From positions 1 through 64,000 of the forward strand of contig DAOSDU010000009.1 of the NCBI GenBank assembly GCA_035362715.1: a DNA stretch of 64,000 bases, read 5' to 3'. Shown one piece after another: positions 26,124 to 34,651 of the stretch; position 1 is the stretch's first letter, and every line of letters starts with the position of its first letter. Source of the stretch: Methanofastidiosum sp. (GTDB taxonomy: Archaea; Methanobacteriota_B; Thermococci; Methanofastidiosales; Methanofastidiosaceae). Position numbers and translations under genes: made by a program. The notes below the pieces were generated by a model. That model was not told where the DNA came from. It did not search any database and worked only from the letters and a program-made list of their open reading frames with translations.

Positions 26124-26394
26124 CGAAGTTGCAGCTCTTGGACTGGCAAATCAGTGGGGGCCAATATTATTTGGTCTTATTTATGGAATTATCATTGGAT
26201 ACAAAGTTAAATCTGAAGAAATAAACAAGGCGATGTATCCTGTAATCTTGATAGTTTCGATACTTATTGCAGCAGCATTGGGCACGTATCCAGATTACCA
26301 ATGGACCTTATTTGGGCACATAATAAGATTCTCGGAAGCATTCTTTTCAACTGTGCTCGGAATCTTTATTTCAATGATTATAAGGAGGCAGTAA
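26116..26394 (+). CDS. ehbJ: Hydrogenase small membrane subunit (EhbJ position)
   Basis: The protein has 92 aa with three membrane helices. It is assigned by position before the polyferredoxins. No catalytic motif is visible. It overlaps the MnhB-like gene and lies one base from the following ferredoxin gene. Confidence 0.6.
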   Translation: MSSEVAALGLANQWGPILFGLIYGIIIGYKVKSEEINKAMYPVILIVSILIAAALGTYPDYQWTLFGHIIRFSEAFFSTVLGIFISMIIRRQ

Positions 26395-26395
26395 G

Positions 26396-26785
26396 ATGTA
26401 CATTACCAATGATAAATGTAATCTAAGCAAGGTATGCGTAGGATCATGTCCTACAAAGAGCATCAGAATAATTAATGACAAGGCTTTCAGCTGTGTCACA
26501 TGTGGCAAATGTATGGAAGTATGTCCCGTTGATGCCATATTCAAGAACAGATATGGCGGATATATAGTAGATAAGGAAAAATGTATTGGTTGTTCAATCT
26601 GTGAAAAGAACTGCCCTGTAAGTGTCATAAAGATGGTGAAATACAAGGACAAGAGAGTTCCAGAAGGAATATGTGCAATGTGCAACGTATGTAGAGACGT
26701 TTGCCCTACCGGCGCCAGAGTAAATGCCGAAGGGAAGCTTAGATTTAATCTTGAGTCAATGACTATTGAAGAGGTGAAGAAATAA
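26396..26785 (+). CDS. Multi-cluster ferredoxin of the Ehb operon
   Basis: The protein has 129 aa and carries three clear CxxCxxCxxxCP motifs (CVTCGKCMEVCP, CIGCSICEKNCP, CAMCNVCRDVCP) plus an atypical N-terminal CNLSKVCVGSCP. It thus holds about three or four [4Fe-4S] clusters. Canonical ehb operons have one polyferredoxin EhbK at this place; here that role appears split between this protein and the next. It probably docks to the hydrogenase head and exchanges electrons with soluble ferredoxin. Confidence 0.88.
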   Translation: MYITNDKCNLSKVCVGSCPTKSIRIINDKAFSCVTCGKCMEVCPVDAIFKNRYGGYIVDKEKCIGCSICEKNCPVSVIKMVKYKDKRVPEGICAMCNVCRDVCPTGARVNAEGKLRFNLESMTIEEVKK

Positions 26786-27765
26786 TGCCAAAGCAGAAAG
26801 ATAGAGACGGAGGCCCAATACAGACAAAGGGAAAAGCTAAGCTCTTAAGTATAGCCATAGACGAAAAGAGATGCGACAAAGGAGGCAGATGTACCTACTA
26901 CTGCCCTGCAAACGCAATAAAATATGAAGCAACACCCGGAGTTTGCACTCATTGTGATGTATGTATGGATGTATGTCCAGTAGGCGCAATAAAAAATTCC
27001 TTCATCGATTATGGCAAATGTGTTTCATGTTATACCTGTGTTAGAAAATGTATTAATAATGCAATTACTATTGAAAATCACAGGCCGAAAATAATTAAAG
27101 GTGAATCAAAAAGAAAACTATATTATTGTAATCAATGCGGGCTATGTGTTGAAGCTTGCCCAACAGACGCTTTAAAATGGGAAGGTGGAAGAATCCGATT
27201 TGATTCTGTAAAATGTATTAATTGTAATCTTTGTGTCAAAGCTTGCCCAACAAAAATTAAAATAAGTGAAAGAGAAAAGATGTTCACTGGCCATTGTATT
27301 TTGTGCGGTATATGTACAACAGTTTGTAAAAAAGATGCAATTAAGCTAAATTATAGGGAATGGCAGGGTGAGCACGAAGGATGTATTCAGTGTGGTATAT
27401 GTAAAGAAGTCTGCCCAACAAAATGCATTGAAGTTGATTTGAACGGGTTTAGAGTAAACCTTGAAAAGTGTGTCATGTGTGAAACATGTGGCGCATATTG
27501 TCCCGTGCAGTGTCTTCCACGAAAGACAAGAGATCACAAAGAAATCAAGAGTGGAACTCTTACCTACAATGATGATTTATGTATAATGTGCGAGCAGTGT
27601 GTTAAAATCTGTCCAGCCGACGCAATATCTGTCAAGTCCAAAAAACTTGTCTTTGACATGAAAAAATGCATTAGATGTGGCGCATGCGATAATATTTGTC
27701 CAGCTTATGCAATAAATGTACAGACAGATTTTGAAGACAGAACTATTAACGGGAGGTCAAAATAA
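26785..27765 (+). CDS. ehbK: Polyferredoxin with about ten [4Fe-4S] motifs (EhbK-like)
   Basis: The protein has 326 aa. I count ten cysteine-cluster motifs, beginning CDKGGRCTYYCP, then CTHCDVCMDVCP, CVSCYTCVRKC, CNQCGLCVEACP, CINCNLCVKACP, CILCGICTTVCK, CIQCGICKEVCP, CVMCETCGAYCP, CIMCEQCVKICP and CIRCGACDNICP. It could form a molecular wire for electrons between soluble carriers and the NiFe site. The overlap with its neighbours is one base each side, so expression is coupled. The first motif has Gly-Gly in place of the second Cys, so one cluster may be degenerate. Confidence 0.92.
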   Translation: MPKQKDRDGGPIQTKGKAKLLSIAIDEKRCDKGGRCTYYCPANAIKYEATPGVCTHCDVCMDVCPVGAIKNSFIDYGKCVSCYTCVRKCINNAITIENHRPKIIKGESKRKLYYCNQCGLCVEACPTDALKWEGGRIRFDSVKCINCNLCVKACPTKIKISEREKMFTGHCILCGICTTVCKKDAIKLNYREWQGEHEGCIQCGICKEVCPTKCIEVDLNGFRVNLEKCVMCETCGAYCPVQCLPRKTRDHKEIKSGTLTYNDDLCIMCEQCVKICPADAISVKSKKLVFDMKKCIRCGACDNICPAYAINVQTDFEDRTINGRSK

Positions 27766-28250
27766 TGAAAAGTATTTTTTTAATATTTCTTAAGGGTATT
27801 TATGTAAATATCCTTAGAATACTTTTTGCTTCTGATAGGGTAACAAGTAAAGACATCAGAAATTCAATACTTCAAGGTAAGGTGAAATACCCGCAAGTCG
27901 TAAACGATGAATCTTGTATAGGGTGTGGGGGATGTGCTAACATCTGTCCAGTAGAAGCAATAGAAATGGTACCTCTAGAGAAACCAGTTGAAATAGTAAA
28001 AGGGTACACAAAGACACAAACTCCAAAATACGACCCTTTAAAATGCCTTTACTGTTTTTGGTGCCACGATAACTGTCCAATTTATGCATTCTACGGAAAG
28101 CCCGGGGCAATCCATCCAAGAGAAGTTGGTGAATTCAAGGCCGATCCATCAAAACTCCTAAAAGAGCCAATTAAACTCAATGCAAATAAGATAAAGGAGA
28201 TCGTTGATATAATGGCTAAGGACTCCTCAAAGTATTTTGAAGAGGTGTAA
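27765..28250 (+). CDS. ehbL: 2x[4Fe-4S] ferredoxin subunit of hydrogenase, NuoI-like (EhbL position)
   Basis: The protein has 161 aa. CIGCGGCANICP and CLYCFWCHDNCP are the two clusters, arranged as in NuoI/EhbL/MbhN. The N-terminal amphipathic stretch likely contacts the membrane. It transfers electrons to the small-subunit cluster. The gene lies two bases before the small-subunit gene. Confidence 0.88.
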   Translation: MKSIFLIFLKGIYVNILRILFASDRVTSKDIRNSILQGKVKYPQVVNDESCIGCGGCANICPVEAIEMVPLEKPVEIVKGYTKTQTPKYDPLKCLYCFWCHDNCPIYAFYGKPGAIHPREVGEFKADPSKLLKEPIKLNANKIKEIVDIMAKDSSKYFEEV

Positions 28251-28252
28251 AA

Positions 28253-28696
28253 ATGTTAAAAAAACTTTCTAGAAAAAATGCAATTCATGTCATGTTGTTC
28301 TACACAGGTGGATGCAATGGCTGCGATATTGAAGTTGCAAATGTTGCATGGTCACCGAGATATGATCTTGAGCAGTACAAAGTTATTCTAACTTGGAATC
28401 CAAGGGAAGCAGATGTACTAGCTGTGACCGGGCCTGTTTTAAGAAGAACTATAGAACCTTTAAAGAAAATTTATGAGGCTATTCCTGAACCAAAAATAGT
28501 TGCTGCAGTTGGCTCATGTGGAGTTAGATGCGGCATATTCAAAGATTTTGGCGGAGAACTTGGAGATAGTGATGAAGTAGTTTGCAGAGTAGATGAGGTA
28601 ATACCCGTTGATGCTTATATTCCGGGATGCCCTGCAAGGCCTGAAGATATCATCGCAGGCATTGCAGCAGGCATACCTTTGTTGTTGGAGAGGTGA
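28253..28696 (+). CDS. ehbM: [NiFe]-hydrogenase small subunit (EhbM position)
   Basis: The protein has 147 aa, NuoB-like. YTGGCNGCDIEV near residue 19, then GSCGVRCGIFKD about 84, and PGCPARPEDI about 123 give the four cysteines that bind the proximal [4Fe-4S] cluster. Its short length is typical for group 4 membrane hydrogenases. The stop overlaps the large-subunit ORF by 4 bases if GTG 28693 is used. Confidence 0.94.
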   Translation: MLKKLSRKNAIHVMLFYTGGCNGCDIEVANVAWSPRYDLEQYKVILTWNPREADVLAVTGPVLRRTIEPLKKIYEAIPEPKIVAAVGSCGVRCGIFKDFGGELGDSDEVVCRVDEVIPVDAYIPGCPARPEDIIAGIAAGIPLLLER

Positions 28697-28701
28697 TAAG
28701 A

Positions 28702-29883
28702 GTGGGGGAAAAAGCTAGAAAAGAAAATGCAGAAGTTGAAATTCCAATAGGTCTTGTACACCCTGGGATGCTTGAACCTTATAGGGCAAGATTCTTTGTA
28801 GAGGACGAAGTAATTGTTGATTGTGAACTTACTCTTGATCCTTATCATAAAGGTATTGAAAGAATTATGGAGGGGATGCCCGTTCATAAAGGCCTTATTA
28901 TTACTGAAAGAATTTGTGGCATATGTTCACACATACATCTTTGGAACGGTACAAGGGCCGTTGAAAGAGGACTTAAAATTAATGTTCCAGAAAGAGCAGA
29001 TTACATTAGAGTCATAATGGCTGAACTTGAAAGGCTTCATAGCCACTTGATTTATTTGGCACATGCAACTGAAGTATTGGGGCATGAGACAATGTGCATG
29101 AGGGCATTTACCTTGAGGGAAGATGTAATGGACCTTCTCTATATAATCTCTGGTAACAGGGTTCACTATGCAGTTCCTATAATTGGAGGGGTAAGGCCAA
29201 GATGTGACATTGATGATTACAGAATGTCTGAATTAAAAACTAGATTGTCTAAATTAGATGTAAAAATAGGCGATTATGCAAACAGGATCATTAACGATTC
29301 AATGATAATGTCAAGGGTAAAAGGAAGCGGAGTATTGACTAAAGAAGAAGCTGAGAAATATGCGACTCCGGGGCCCACTGGCAGGGCAAGTGGTTGGGGC
29401 GTAGATCTTAGAAAGAAAATGAAGGAATATAAGAAGTTTGATTTCAATGTTATTATCTTAGATGATGGGGATAACAAAGATAGAGTTGTTGCTAGAGCTC
29501 TTGAATCAATCGAATCTGTTAAAATTATTAAACAGGCGCTTGAATCTTTACCTTCAGGTCCAGTATCAAACAGAAGTTTCGAATTGAAGGAAATGAAATT
29601 TTCAACTTCATATATCGAAGCTCCAAGAGGAGAAATTTATGATTCTCTTTCTCTTGATGAAACTGGGAGGATAAGAAGTTACCAAAACAGAACTCCAACT
29701 CTAACAGCTTTGGCATCAATGGAAGTTGCATGCATTGGGGACCAATTGACAGATGGTATGCTCACAATGGCAAGCTGTGACCCATGTTTGGCCTGTACTA
29801 ATAGGGCCATAGTAGTTGAAAATGGGAAGGAGAAGATTATCACAGAAGAAGAGGTAAAGAGCCTAATTAGGGGGGGTCTATGA
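28702..29883 (+). CDS. ehbN: [NiFe]-hydrogenase large subunit (EhbN position)
   Basis: The protein has about 393 aa. Both nickel-binding motifs are complete: ERICGICSH near residue 70 and DPCLACTNR near the C-terminus, so it should be catalytically competent as a hydrogenase rather than a complex I-like subunit. Roughly 25 residues follow the last motif. The frame is open from GTG 28693, but GGAGAGG at 28687-28693 is well spaced for GTG 28702, which I chose. It produces or consumes H2 in exchange with ferredoxin, coupled to ion flow. Confidence 0.95.
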   Translation: MGEKARKENAEVEIPIGLVHPGMLEPYRARFFVEDEVIVDCELTLDPYHKGIERIMEGMPVHKGLIITERICGICSHIHLWNGTRAVERGLKINVPERADYIRVIMAELERLHSHLIYLAHATEVLGHETMCMRAFTLREDVMDLLYIISGNRVHYAVPIIGGVRPRCDIDDYRMSELKTRLSKLDVKIGDYANRIINDSMIMSRVKGSGVLTKEEAEKYATPGPTGRASGWGVDLRKKMKEYKKFDFNVIILDDGDNKDRVVARALESIESVKIIKQALESLPSGPVSNRSFELKEMKFSTSYIEAPRGEIYDSLSLDETGRIRSYQNRTPTLTALASMEVACIGDQLTDGMLTMASCDPCLACTNRAIVVENGKEKIITEEEVKSLIRGGL

Positions 29884-30935
29884 TGATTGAACTTATACTT
29901 GCAACGATACTTATTCCATTAGCAGCATTAATTACTGGATTTTTTATACCTGGACTTGAAAGAAAGGTACAGGCTAGGATACAGCAGAGGATAGGACCTC
30001 CTATACTCACACCTGGTTTCTGGGCAATTCTTAAGTTCTTTTATAAAGAAAAGATTAAACCAAATTCACCAATGCCAAGATTATTCCATAGTTTGCCTAT
30101 AATTGGAATATTTGTTATGTTCTTTGCGGTCCTCTTTACAACACCTGACTGGTGGGGCGTAAATGCGCTAGGAACAGTTGTAGCTGTAGTTGGTTTACTA
30201 AAAGTAATAGAATTCTTGTTCATGGCAATCGGTAGCTTTTCAAGATCTATTCTATCTGTTTCAATGCCCTATGCAGATCAGATCAAGGGGGCAGTCATGA
30301 AAGGTGAATATAGAAGATTCTTTGAACAGCAGAGCGTAATTAGGGCATTTAAGATGATAACTGTGGGATCATTTCCCCTATATCTTGCAATGTTCGTGCC
30401 CGTAGTTCTAGTAAAATCAATTAATTTCTCTGACATAGTTCAATTCCAAGGATTCGATGCTTCACTCATCTACCCAGGCGGAATGATTGATCTAATGTAC
30501 CTAAATAAAATATTGAGTCTAAAACCAATCTTATTTACATTCCCTGGGATGTTAGCTGGATTTGTCTACTTCATTGGGTACATTATGTTACTAAACGAAT
30601 ATCCATTCAGCATTGAAAAAGCTAAATCAGATGTAATCGAGGGACCATCATTAGAGTATGCAGCTTGGGCAAGAGGGGGGTACTATTTAATGAGAGAATC
30701 AATTCTGTTTGTACTCTCAAGCGTTTTCATAACTTTGTTCATAGGACTTCCACCAACACTTAACTTGCCATTGCTGTTAGTACACTGCCTATTGTGCTTG
30801 ATAATGCCAATACTATTCTCGATAGTATCTGCATTCTCACCTATATTTACGTTCAAGCAAATATACCCAGTTTCAATGGGATTCACAGCACTTGGATTCC
30901 TTACAATCGTATTATCTCTATTGGCGGTGATGTAA
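29880..30935 (+). CDS. ehbO: Hydrogenase membrane anchor, NuoH-like (EhbO position)
   Basis: The protein has 351 aa with about eight membrane helices. ERKVQARIQQRIGPP at residues 23-37 is the NuoH cytoplasmic loop, and EYPFSIEKAKSDVIEGPSLEYA near 240 the conserved acidic loop. It links the NiFe head with the antiporter arm. It overlaps the large subunit by 4 bases. Confidence 0.94.
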   Translation: MMIELILATILIPLAALITGFFIPGLERKVQARIQQRIGPPILTPGFWAILKFFYKEKIKPNSPMPRLFHSLPIIGIFVMFFAVLFTTPDWWGVNALGTVVAVVGLLKVIEFLFMAIGSFSRSILSVSMPYADQIKGAVMKGEYRRFFEQQSVIRAFKMITVGSFPLYLAMFVPVVLVKSINFSDIVQFQGFDASLIYPGGMIDLMYLNKILSLKPILFTFPGMLAGFVYFIGYIMLLNEYPFSIEKAKSDVIEGPSLEYAAWARGGYYLMRESILFVLSSVFITLFIGLPPTLNLPLLLVHCLLCLIMPILFSIVSAFSPIFTFKQIYPVSMGFTALGFLTIVLSLLAVM

Positions 30936-30936
30936 A

Positions 30937-31248
30937 ATGGCTAAATTTATTCTTTTTCCAAAAGATGTTCAGAATATGGGCGGCTATATTGTAGAAAATG
31001 TCGCGAAACTAGGCTATAGGGACATAATTGTTGGTAATCCAACAGATGAACCCATTAAAATTGATATTCCCGTATACAATGAAGACATTGTTAAAAGTTA
31101 TGAACAGCTTGGGATTATTGTCTACAGACTGAAGATTGATGAATCACTAACCTCTGGGCTTGAAAAAGTAAAAGCCATTGTAAAAACAGACACACTAAAA
31201 GACATGAACTTTGATATACCTCTAAAGAAAAAGACAAATAAAAAATAA
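30937..31248 (+). CDS. ehbP: Ehb operon terminal soluble protein (EhbP position)
   Basis: The protein has 103 aa, soluble alpha/beta, ending in a Lys-rich tail (LKKKTNKK). It is assigned as EhbP by its place directly after the NuoH-like gene. Its function is not established in any system. It ends the operon; the next gene is on the other strand, 15 bases away, and an AT-rich tract follows. Confidence 0.65.
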   Translation: MAKFILFPKDVQNMGGYIVENVAKLGYRDIIVGNPTDEPIKIDIPVYNEDIVKSYEQLGIIVYRLKIDESLTSGLEKVKAIVKTDTLKDMNFDIPLKKKTNKK

Positions 31249-31263
31249 ATATTTTAATATTTT

Positions 31264-31830
31264 CTATTCTATATTTCTTAAATTTTCATTAAGCTTTTCT
31301 ATCTTCTTCCTGATCCTATCGATTAATTGATTTCCTATTTCAACTAAAACCATTACGTATTCTTCACTGGGATAGATCTTGCCGTTTTTAACAACTGGAA
31401 CATCCATTTTTTCTGTTGATCTTATCTCAACGATTATCTTTTCTCCCAAAGAAAAAATTGATGAATATTTGAATCCAGACTCCTTTGAAATATAGATTAA
31501 TTTCTTGGCAGATTCTAGATCTCTGCAAACAACATGAATTATGGGTGAGTTGACTATCAAAAAAAGCATTTTACTTCCCATATATTGATTTATAGTCGTC
31601 CATATATCTTTATAGTCCACCTTTTCATGACTCTTAAAGATAAAGTTAGATTCTTTCTTACCGCCTATCTCTTCAATTTCAATAAGGATTATCCTGCCAG
31701 CACAACTTGAAGTGGTGTAGTAATCTTCTTTAGAGTTTAGAATGTTTAGTGTATCTATTATCCTAAAGTCTACTTCACCTTCTTCAATTACTTTCTTTAA
31801 ATCTTTAAGATACTTAGATTTTTCTTTCAT
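31264..31830 (-). CDS. taw3: Taw3/TYW3-type tRNA wybutosine methyltransferase
   Basis: The protein has 188 aa. DTLNILNSKEDYYTTSSCAGRIILIE at residues 26-51 is the TYW3 signature. SPIIHVVCRDLESAKKLI and the Arg-rich C-terminal RIRKKIEKL follow. The enzyme methylates the wyosine intermediate at G37 of tRNA-Phe, stabilising the reading frame. It is the last gene of a long leftward operon. Such wyosine genes are confined to archaea and eukaryotes. Confidence 0.92.
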   Translation of the reverse strand: MKEKSKYLKDLKKVIEEGEVDFRIIDTLNILNSKEDYYTTSSCAGRIILIEIEEIGGKKESNFIFKSHEKVDYKDIWTTINQYMGSKMLFLIVNSPIIHVVCRDLESAKKLIYISKESGFKYSSIFSLGEKIIVEIRSTEKMDVPVVKNGKIYPSEEYVMVLVEIGNQLIDRIRKKIEKLNENLRNIE

Positions 31831-31831
31831 G

Positions 31832-32344
31832 CTATCTGTACATTATCCCATCTACACTTTTTTTGAGTTTCTCAGTTATAATTATGGCTATTGTTCCACC
31901 GACTATGAACTGGAGTACATTAAATGGCACCTCTATAAGTGCAACTGGAGGTGGTATCAAAAATATCAATATCTCAATGATAAAATAGCCAATAACCATT
32001 ACACTCCCACCAGCCACTACTCCTAAGGCTTTAGTAACTTTATTCTTATCGCTAGATACTATTTTTCCAACTATGAATCCTTCTAGTCCTTTTATTACAA
32101 ACGTAAAAGGGGCAAAGGCAGCATATGGGGATGTAATATCTGCAAGAGCTGGTCCGATAGCACCGACGAGTCCTCCGACAGTAGGCCCAAAAAAGATAGC
32201 AGCAATATAGATTATGGCCTCGCCAAAGTTAAGGTATCCTCCTGTTTGGAGTATCGGGATCTGGAGAAATCTAGTAGCAACAAATGCAAGTGCAGAAAAT
32301 ACTGCAACCGTTCCTATATTTTTAGGGTCATTTATTTTTGTCAA
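31832..32344 (-). CDS. ECF transporter S-component-like membrane protein
   Basis: The protein has about 170 aa with five or six membrane helices. NFGEAIIYIAAIFFGPTVGGLVGAIGPALADI is typical of energy-coupling-factor substrate-binding (S) components. No partner A/T genes lie nearby, so it may share a general ECF module. The frame opens at TTG 32359, but GGATGTGAT lies five bases before TTG 32344, which I prefer. Placement after tetrapyrrole genes suggests a vitamin or metal-precursor substrate; that is inference only. Confidence 0.75.
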   Translation of the reverse strand: MTKINDPKNIGTVAVFSALAFVATRFLQIPILQTGGYLNFGEAIIYIAAIFFGPTVGGLVGAIGPALADITSPYAAFAPFTFVIKGLEGFIVGKIVSSDKNKVTKALGVVAGGSVMVIGYFIIEILIFLIPPPVALIEVPFNVLQFIVGGTIAIIITEKLKKSVDGIMYR

Positions 32345-33743
32345 AATAATCACATCCAATTAGATAGTCCAATAAGGCCTCAAGCATGCCTGAGAGAGTA
32401 TGATTGTCCGCTTCAATTGTGGGATTAATCCCATTTTTGATGAGGGCGTTACTAGTTTCTGGTCCGATTGAGACAATAATTTCTGCTTTTAATCCTTTCT
32501 TCTTAAAGGCTGTAGCATTTGAAGAGCTTGAAACGAATGCTATATCAAAATTCTTTTTTTCTGGTATACCATCCCTCATTTTAACTTTATAGACATCAAC
32601 CCTTGTAACGTCGTGAAATTCCTTTAATCGTTCTTCTAAATAATCAGGAGCTTCTTGCGATCTCAAAGTCAAAATCTTTTTTCTTTCCTTAAATTCTGAT
32701 ATCATAAATTTTGCTAGTTCTTTTGAATTGTATCTCTCAGGTATTCTTGGGTATATGCCCCTTTGAATTAACTTTTCTTCAGTTTTTGGCCCTATTGTGT
32801 AGTACTCTTTATTCTTTGGTAGTTCAATATCTTTGAGCATATCAACACCTGTTGCGCTTGTAAGGACAATGACATCATAATCCGATAACTTGGGAACCTT
32901 AAAGTCAATATTAATTATGTCGATAAGGGAGTATGCAAAGACAAGTGCGCCCATTCTTTTCATAATTTCTAATTCTTCACCATTTTCTCTGGAAATGAAT
33001 ATTTCTTTTCCTTTTATGAGGGATAATTTCTTTTCAAAGAAGTCAAGTTTATCTCTAAACAACACATTTTTGCCCACAAATATCACAGAAGGTGCCTCGG
33101 CAGGAATTTCTCCCAAGGTACTTAGGTCACACACTGTTGTCTCTTGGAGTAAGGTAGTTCCATTTTTAATTATCGCAACTGGAGTTTTTGGATCGAATCC
33201 TGCTTTAATTAGATTTTGAGCTATCGCAGCTCTGTTTTTTATGCCCATTACAATTACTAGTGTGTCTGGAAGTTTGTCCCAATTTATGCTAAATGATTTA
33301 TCTTCAGCCTCGTGGCCAGTTAAAAAAGCAAACGCTGAATTTGATTCTCTATACGAAAGTGGGATGCCCGAATACATGGGGCATGATATAGTTGATGAAA
33401 TACCTGGGATTACTTCAAAAGGTATACCTCGCTCGTAGAGGTACATCGCTTCCTCAGCACCTCTACCAAATATATAGGGGTCTCCACCTTTTAGTCTAAC
33501 AACAATATTGTATTTTTCTCCATAGTTGCCTAGTTCTTTATTAATATCTTCTTGAAATTGGCTCGACCCTTCTGATTTTTTTCCAACATATATTTTTATA
33601 CATCCCTTCTTGGAGTATGAAAGTAAATCCTTGCTTACAAGTTTATCATATAGGATAACATCAGCTTTTTTTATCATTTCTAGGGCTTTTACCGTGATTA
33701 ACTTCGGATCGCCCGGCCCAGCACCTACTATATATACAACCAA
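32328..33743 (-). CDS. Uroporphyrinogen-III C-methyltransferase / uroporphyrinogen-III synthase fusion
   Basis: The protein has 471 aa. Residues 1-235 are the SUMT (CobA) domain: VYIVGAGPGDPKLITVKAL, VVRLKGGDPYIFGRG and EVIPGISSTISCP. Residues 245-465 are the HemD domain, with weak conservation but a typical SSSNATAFKK near the C-terminus. The fusion makes uroporphyrinogen III and then precorrin-2, the branch point to cobalamin, sirohaem and F430. TTG start, four bases after hemC. It overlaps the ECF-like gene. Confidence 0.94.
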   Translation of the reverse strand: MVVYIVGAGPGDPKLITVKALEMIKKADVILYDKLVSKDLLSYSKKGCIKIYVGKKSEGSSQFQEDINKELGNYGEKYNIVVRLKGGDPYIFGRGAEEAMYLYERGIPFEVIPGISSTISCPMYSGIPLSYRESNSAFAFLTGHEAEDKSFSINWDKLPDTLVIVMGIKNRAAIAQNLIKAGFDPKTPVAIIKNGTTLLQETTVCDLSTLGEIPAEAPSVIFVGKNVLFRDKLDFFEKKLSLIKGKEIFISRENGEELEIMKRMGALVFAYSLIDIINIDFKVPKLSDYDVIVLTSATGVDMLKDIELPKNKEYYTIGPKTEEKLIQRGIYPRIPERYNSKELAKFMISEFKERKKILTLRSQEAPDYLEERLKEFHDVTRVDVYKVKMRDGIPEKKNFDIAFVSSSSNATAFKKKGLKAEIIVSIGPETSNALIKNGINPTIEADNHTLSGMLEALLDYLIGCDYFDKNK

Positions 33744-33747
33744 AAGA

Positions 33748-34644
33748 TCACTCTCTAATATTCACTCTCTTAGCAAGCTCTTTAGCTATCCTTATATAAT
33801 CTTTCTTGTTCCCTTTTATTTCACCCCTGATCGATTTAGTACCTTCCAAATCTCCCACGAATGCTTTGAGTTCTATTTCATTCTCATTTATGAAAGAAAG
33901 GGCACCCACAGGAAGGTTACACCCTCCTCCAACATCAATCATAAACTGCCTTTCACAAATCGTTTCTATTCTTGTCCTCTCGTCATCAATAGTTTTTAAT
34001 ACTTCTTTTATTTTTGAGTCATCTTTTCTGCATACAATAGCCAATGCACCTTGCCCCGGAGCCGGAATAATAATTTCTGGACTTATTCGAGAAAATTTGT
34101 AACCTTCAATCTCTTTTATATCTCCATACAATCTTGAAAATCCGGCTTCTGCAACGATAATTGCATCATAGAGGCCTTCATTTAGTTTTCTTATTCTTGT
34201 GTCTAAATTTCCCCTTATATCTTTAAGGTCTAGATCTGGGCGGATTCTTGATATTTCAGACTTTCTCCTTAAAGAGGATGTACCCACCGATGCTTCTTCT
34301 GGTAGATCTTCTATCGATTCTTCAAGACTTATTATGGCATCATAAGGAGGTCTTCTCCTCGTGATGGTACAAATTTCAAGTTCAGGCAGGATATCAGTTG
34401 GGTAATCCTTTAGAGAATGAATGGCAAAATCAATTTGATTGTTAATAAGGGCATCATCGATTTCTTTGATGAATAGACCTTTACTCCCAATCTTGTGCAA
34501 TGGAAGGTCAAGAACCTGGTCCCCTTTAGTTTTTATTATTTTTTTTTCAACTTCAATTCCAGTATTTTTACATAAATCACTAATTGCTTCATCAGTTTGA
34601 GTCAAAGCTAGCTTTGAGCCTCTAGTACCGCAAATAAGTTTCAT
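33748..34644 (-). CDS. hemC: Hydroxymethylbilane synthase (porphobilinogen deaminase)
   Basis: The protein has 298 aa. TRGSKLALTQTDEAI at the N-terminus, HSLKDYPT near 94, TSSLRRKSEI, RGNLDTRIRKL and GGGCNLPVGAL near 238 are the family motifs, the last holding the dipyrromethane-attachment cysteine. It assembles four porphobilinogens into preuroporphyrinogen. The gene lies between hemL and the CobA-HemD fusion in one operon. Confidence 0.96.
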   Translation of the reverse strand: MKLICGTRGSKLALTQTDEAISDLCKNTGIEVEKKIIKTKGDQVLDLPLHKIGSKGLFIKEIDDALINNQIDFAIHSLKDYPTDILPELEICTITRRRPPYDAIISLEESIEDLPEEASVGTSSLRRKSEISRIRPDLDLKDIRGNLDTRIRKLNEGLYDAIIVAEAGFSRLYGDIKEIEGYKFSRISPEIIIPAPGQGALAIVCRKDDSKIKEVLKTIDDERTRIETICERQFMIDVGGGCNLPVGALSFINENEIELKAFVGDLEGTKSIRGEIKGNKKDYIRIAKELAKRVNIRE

Positions 34645-34651
34645 TTTATCC

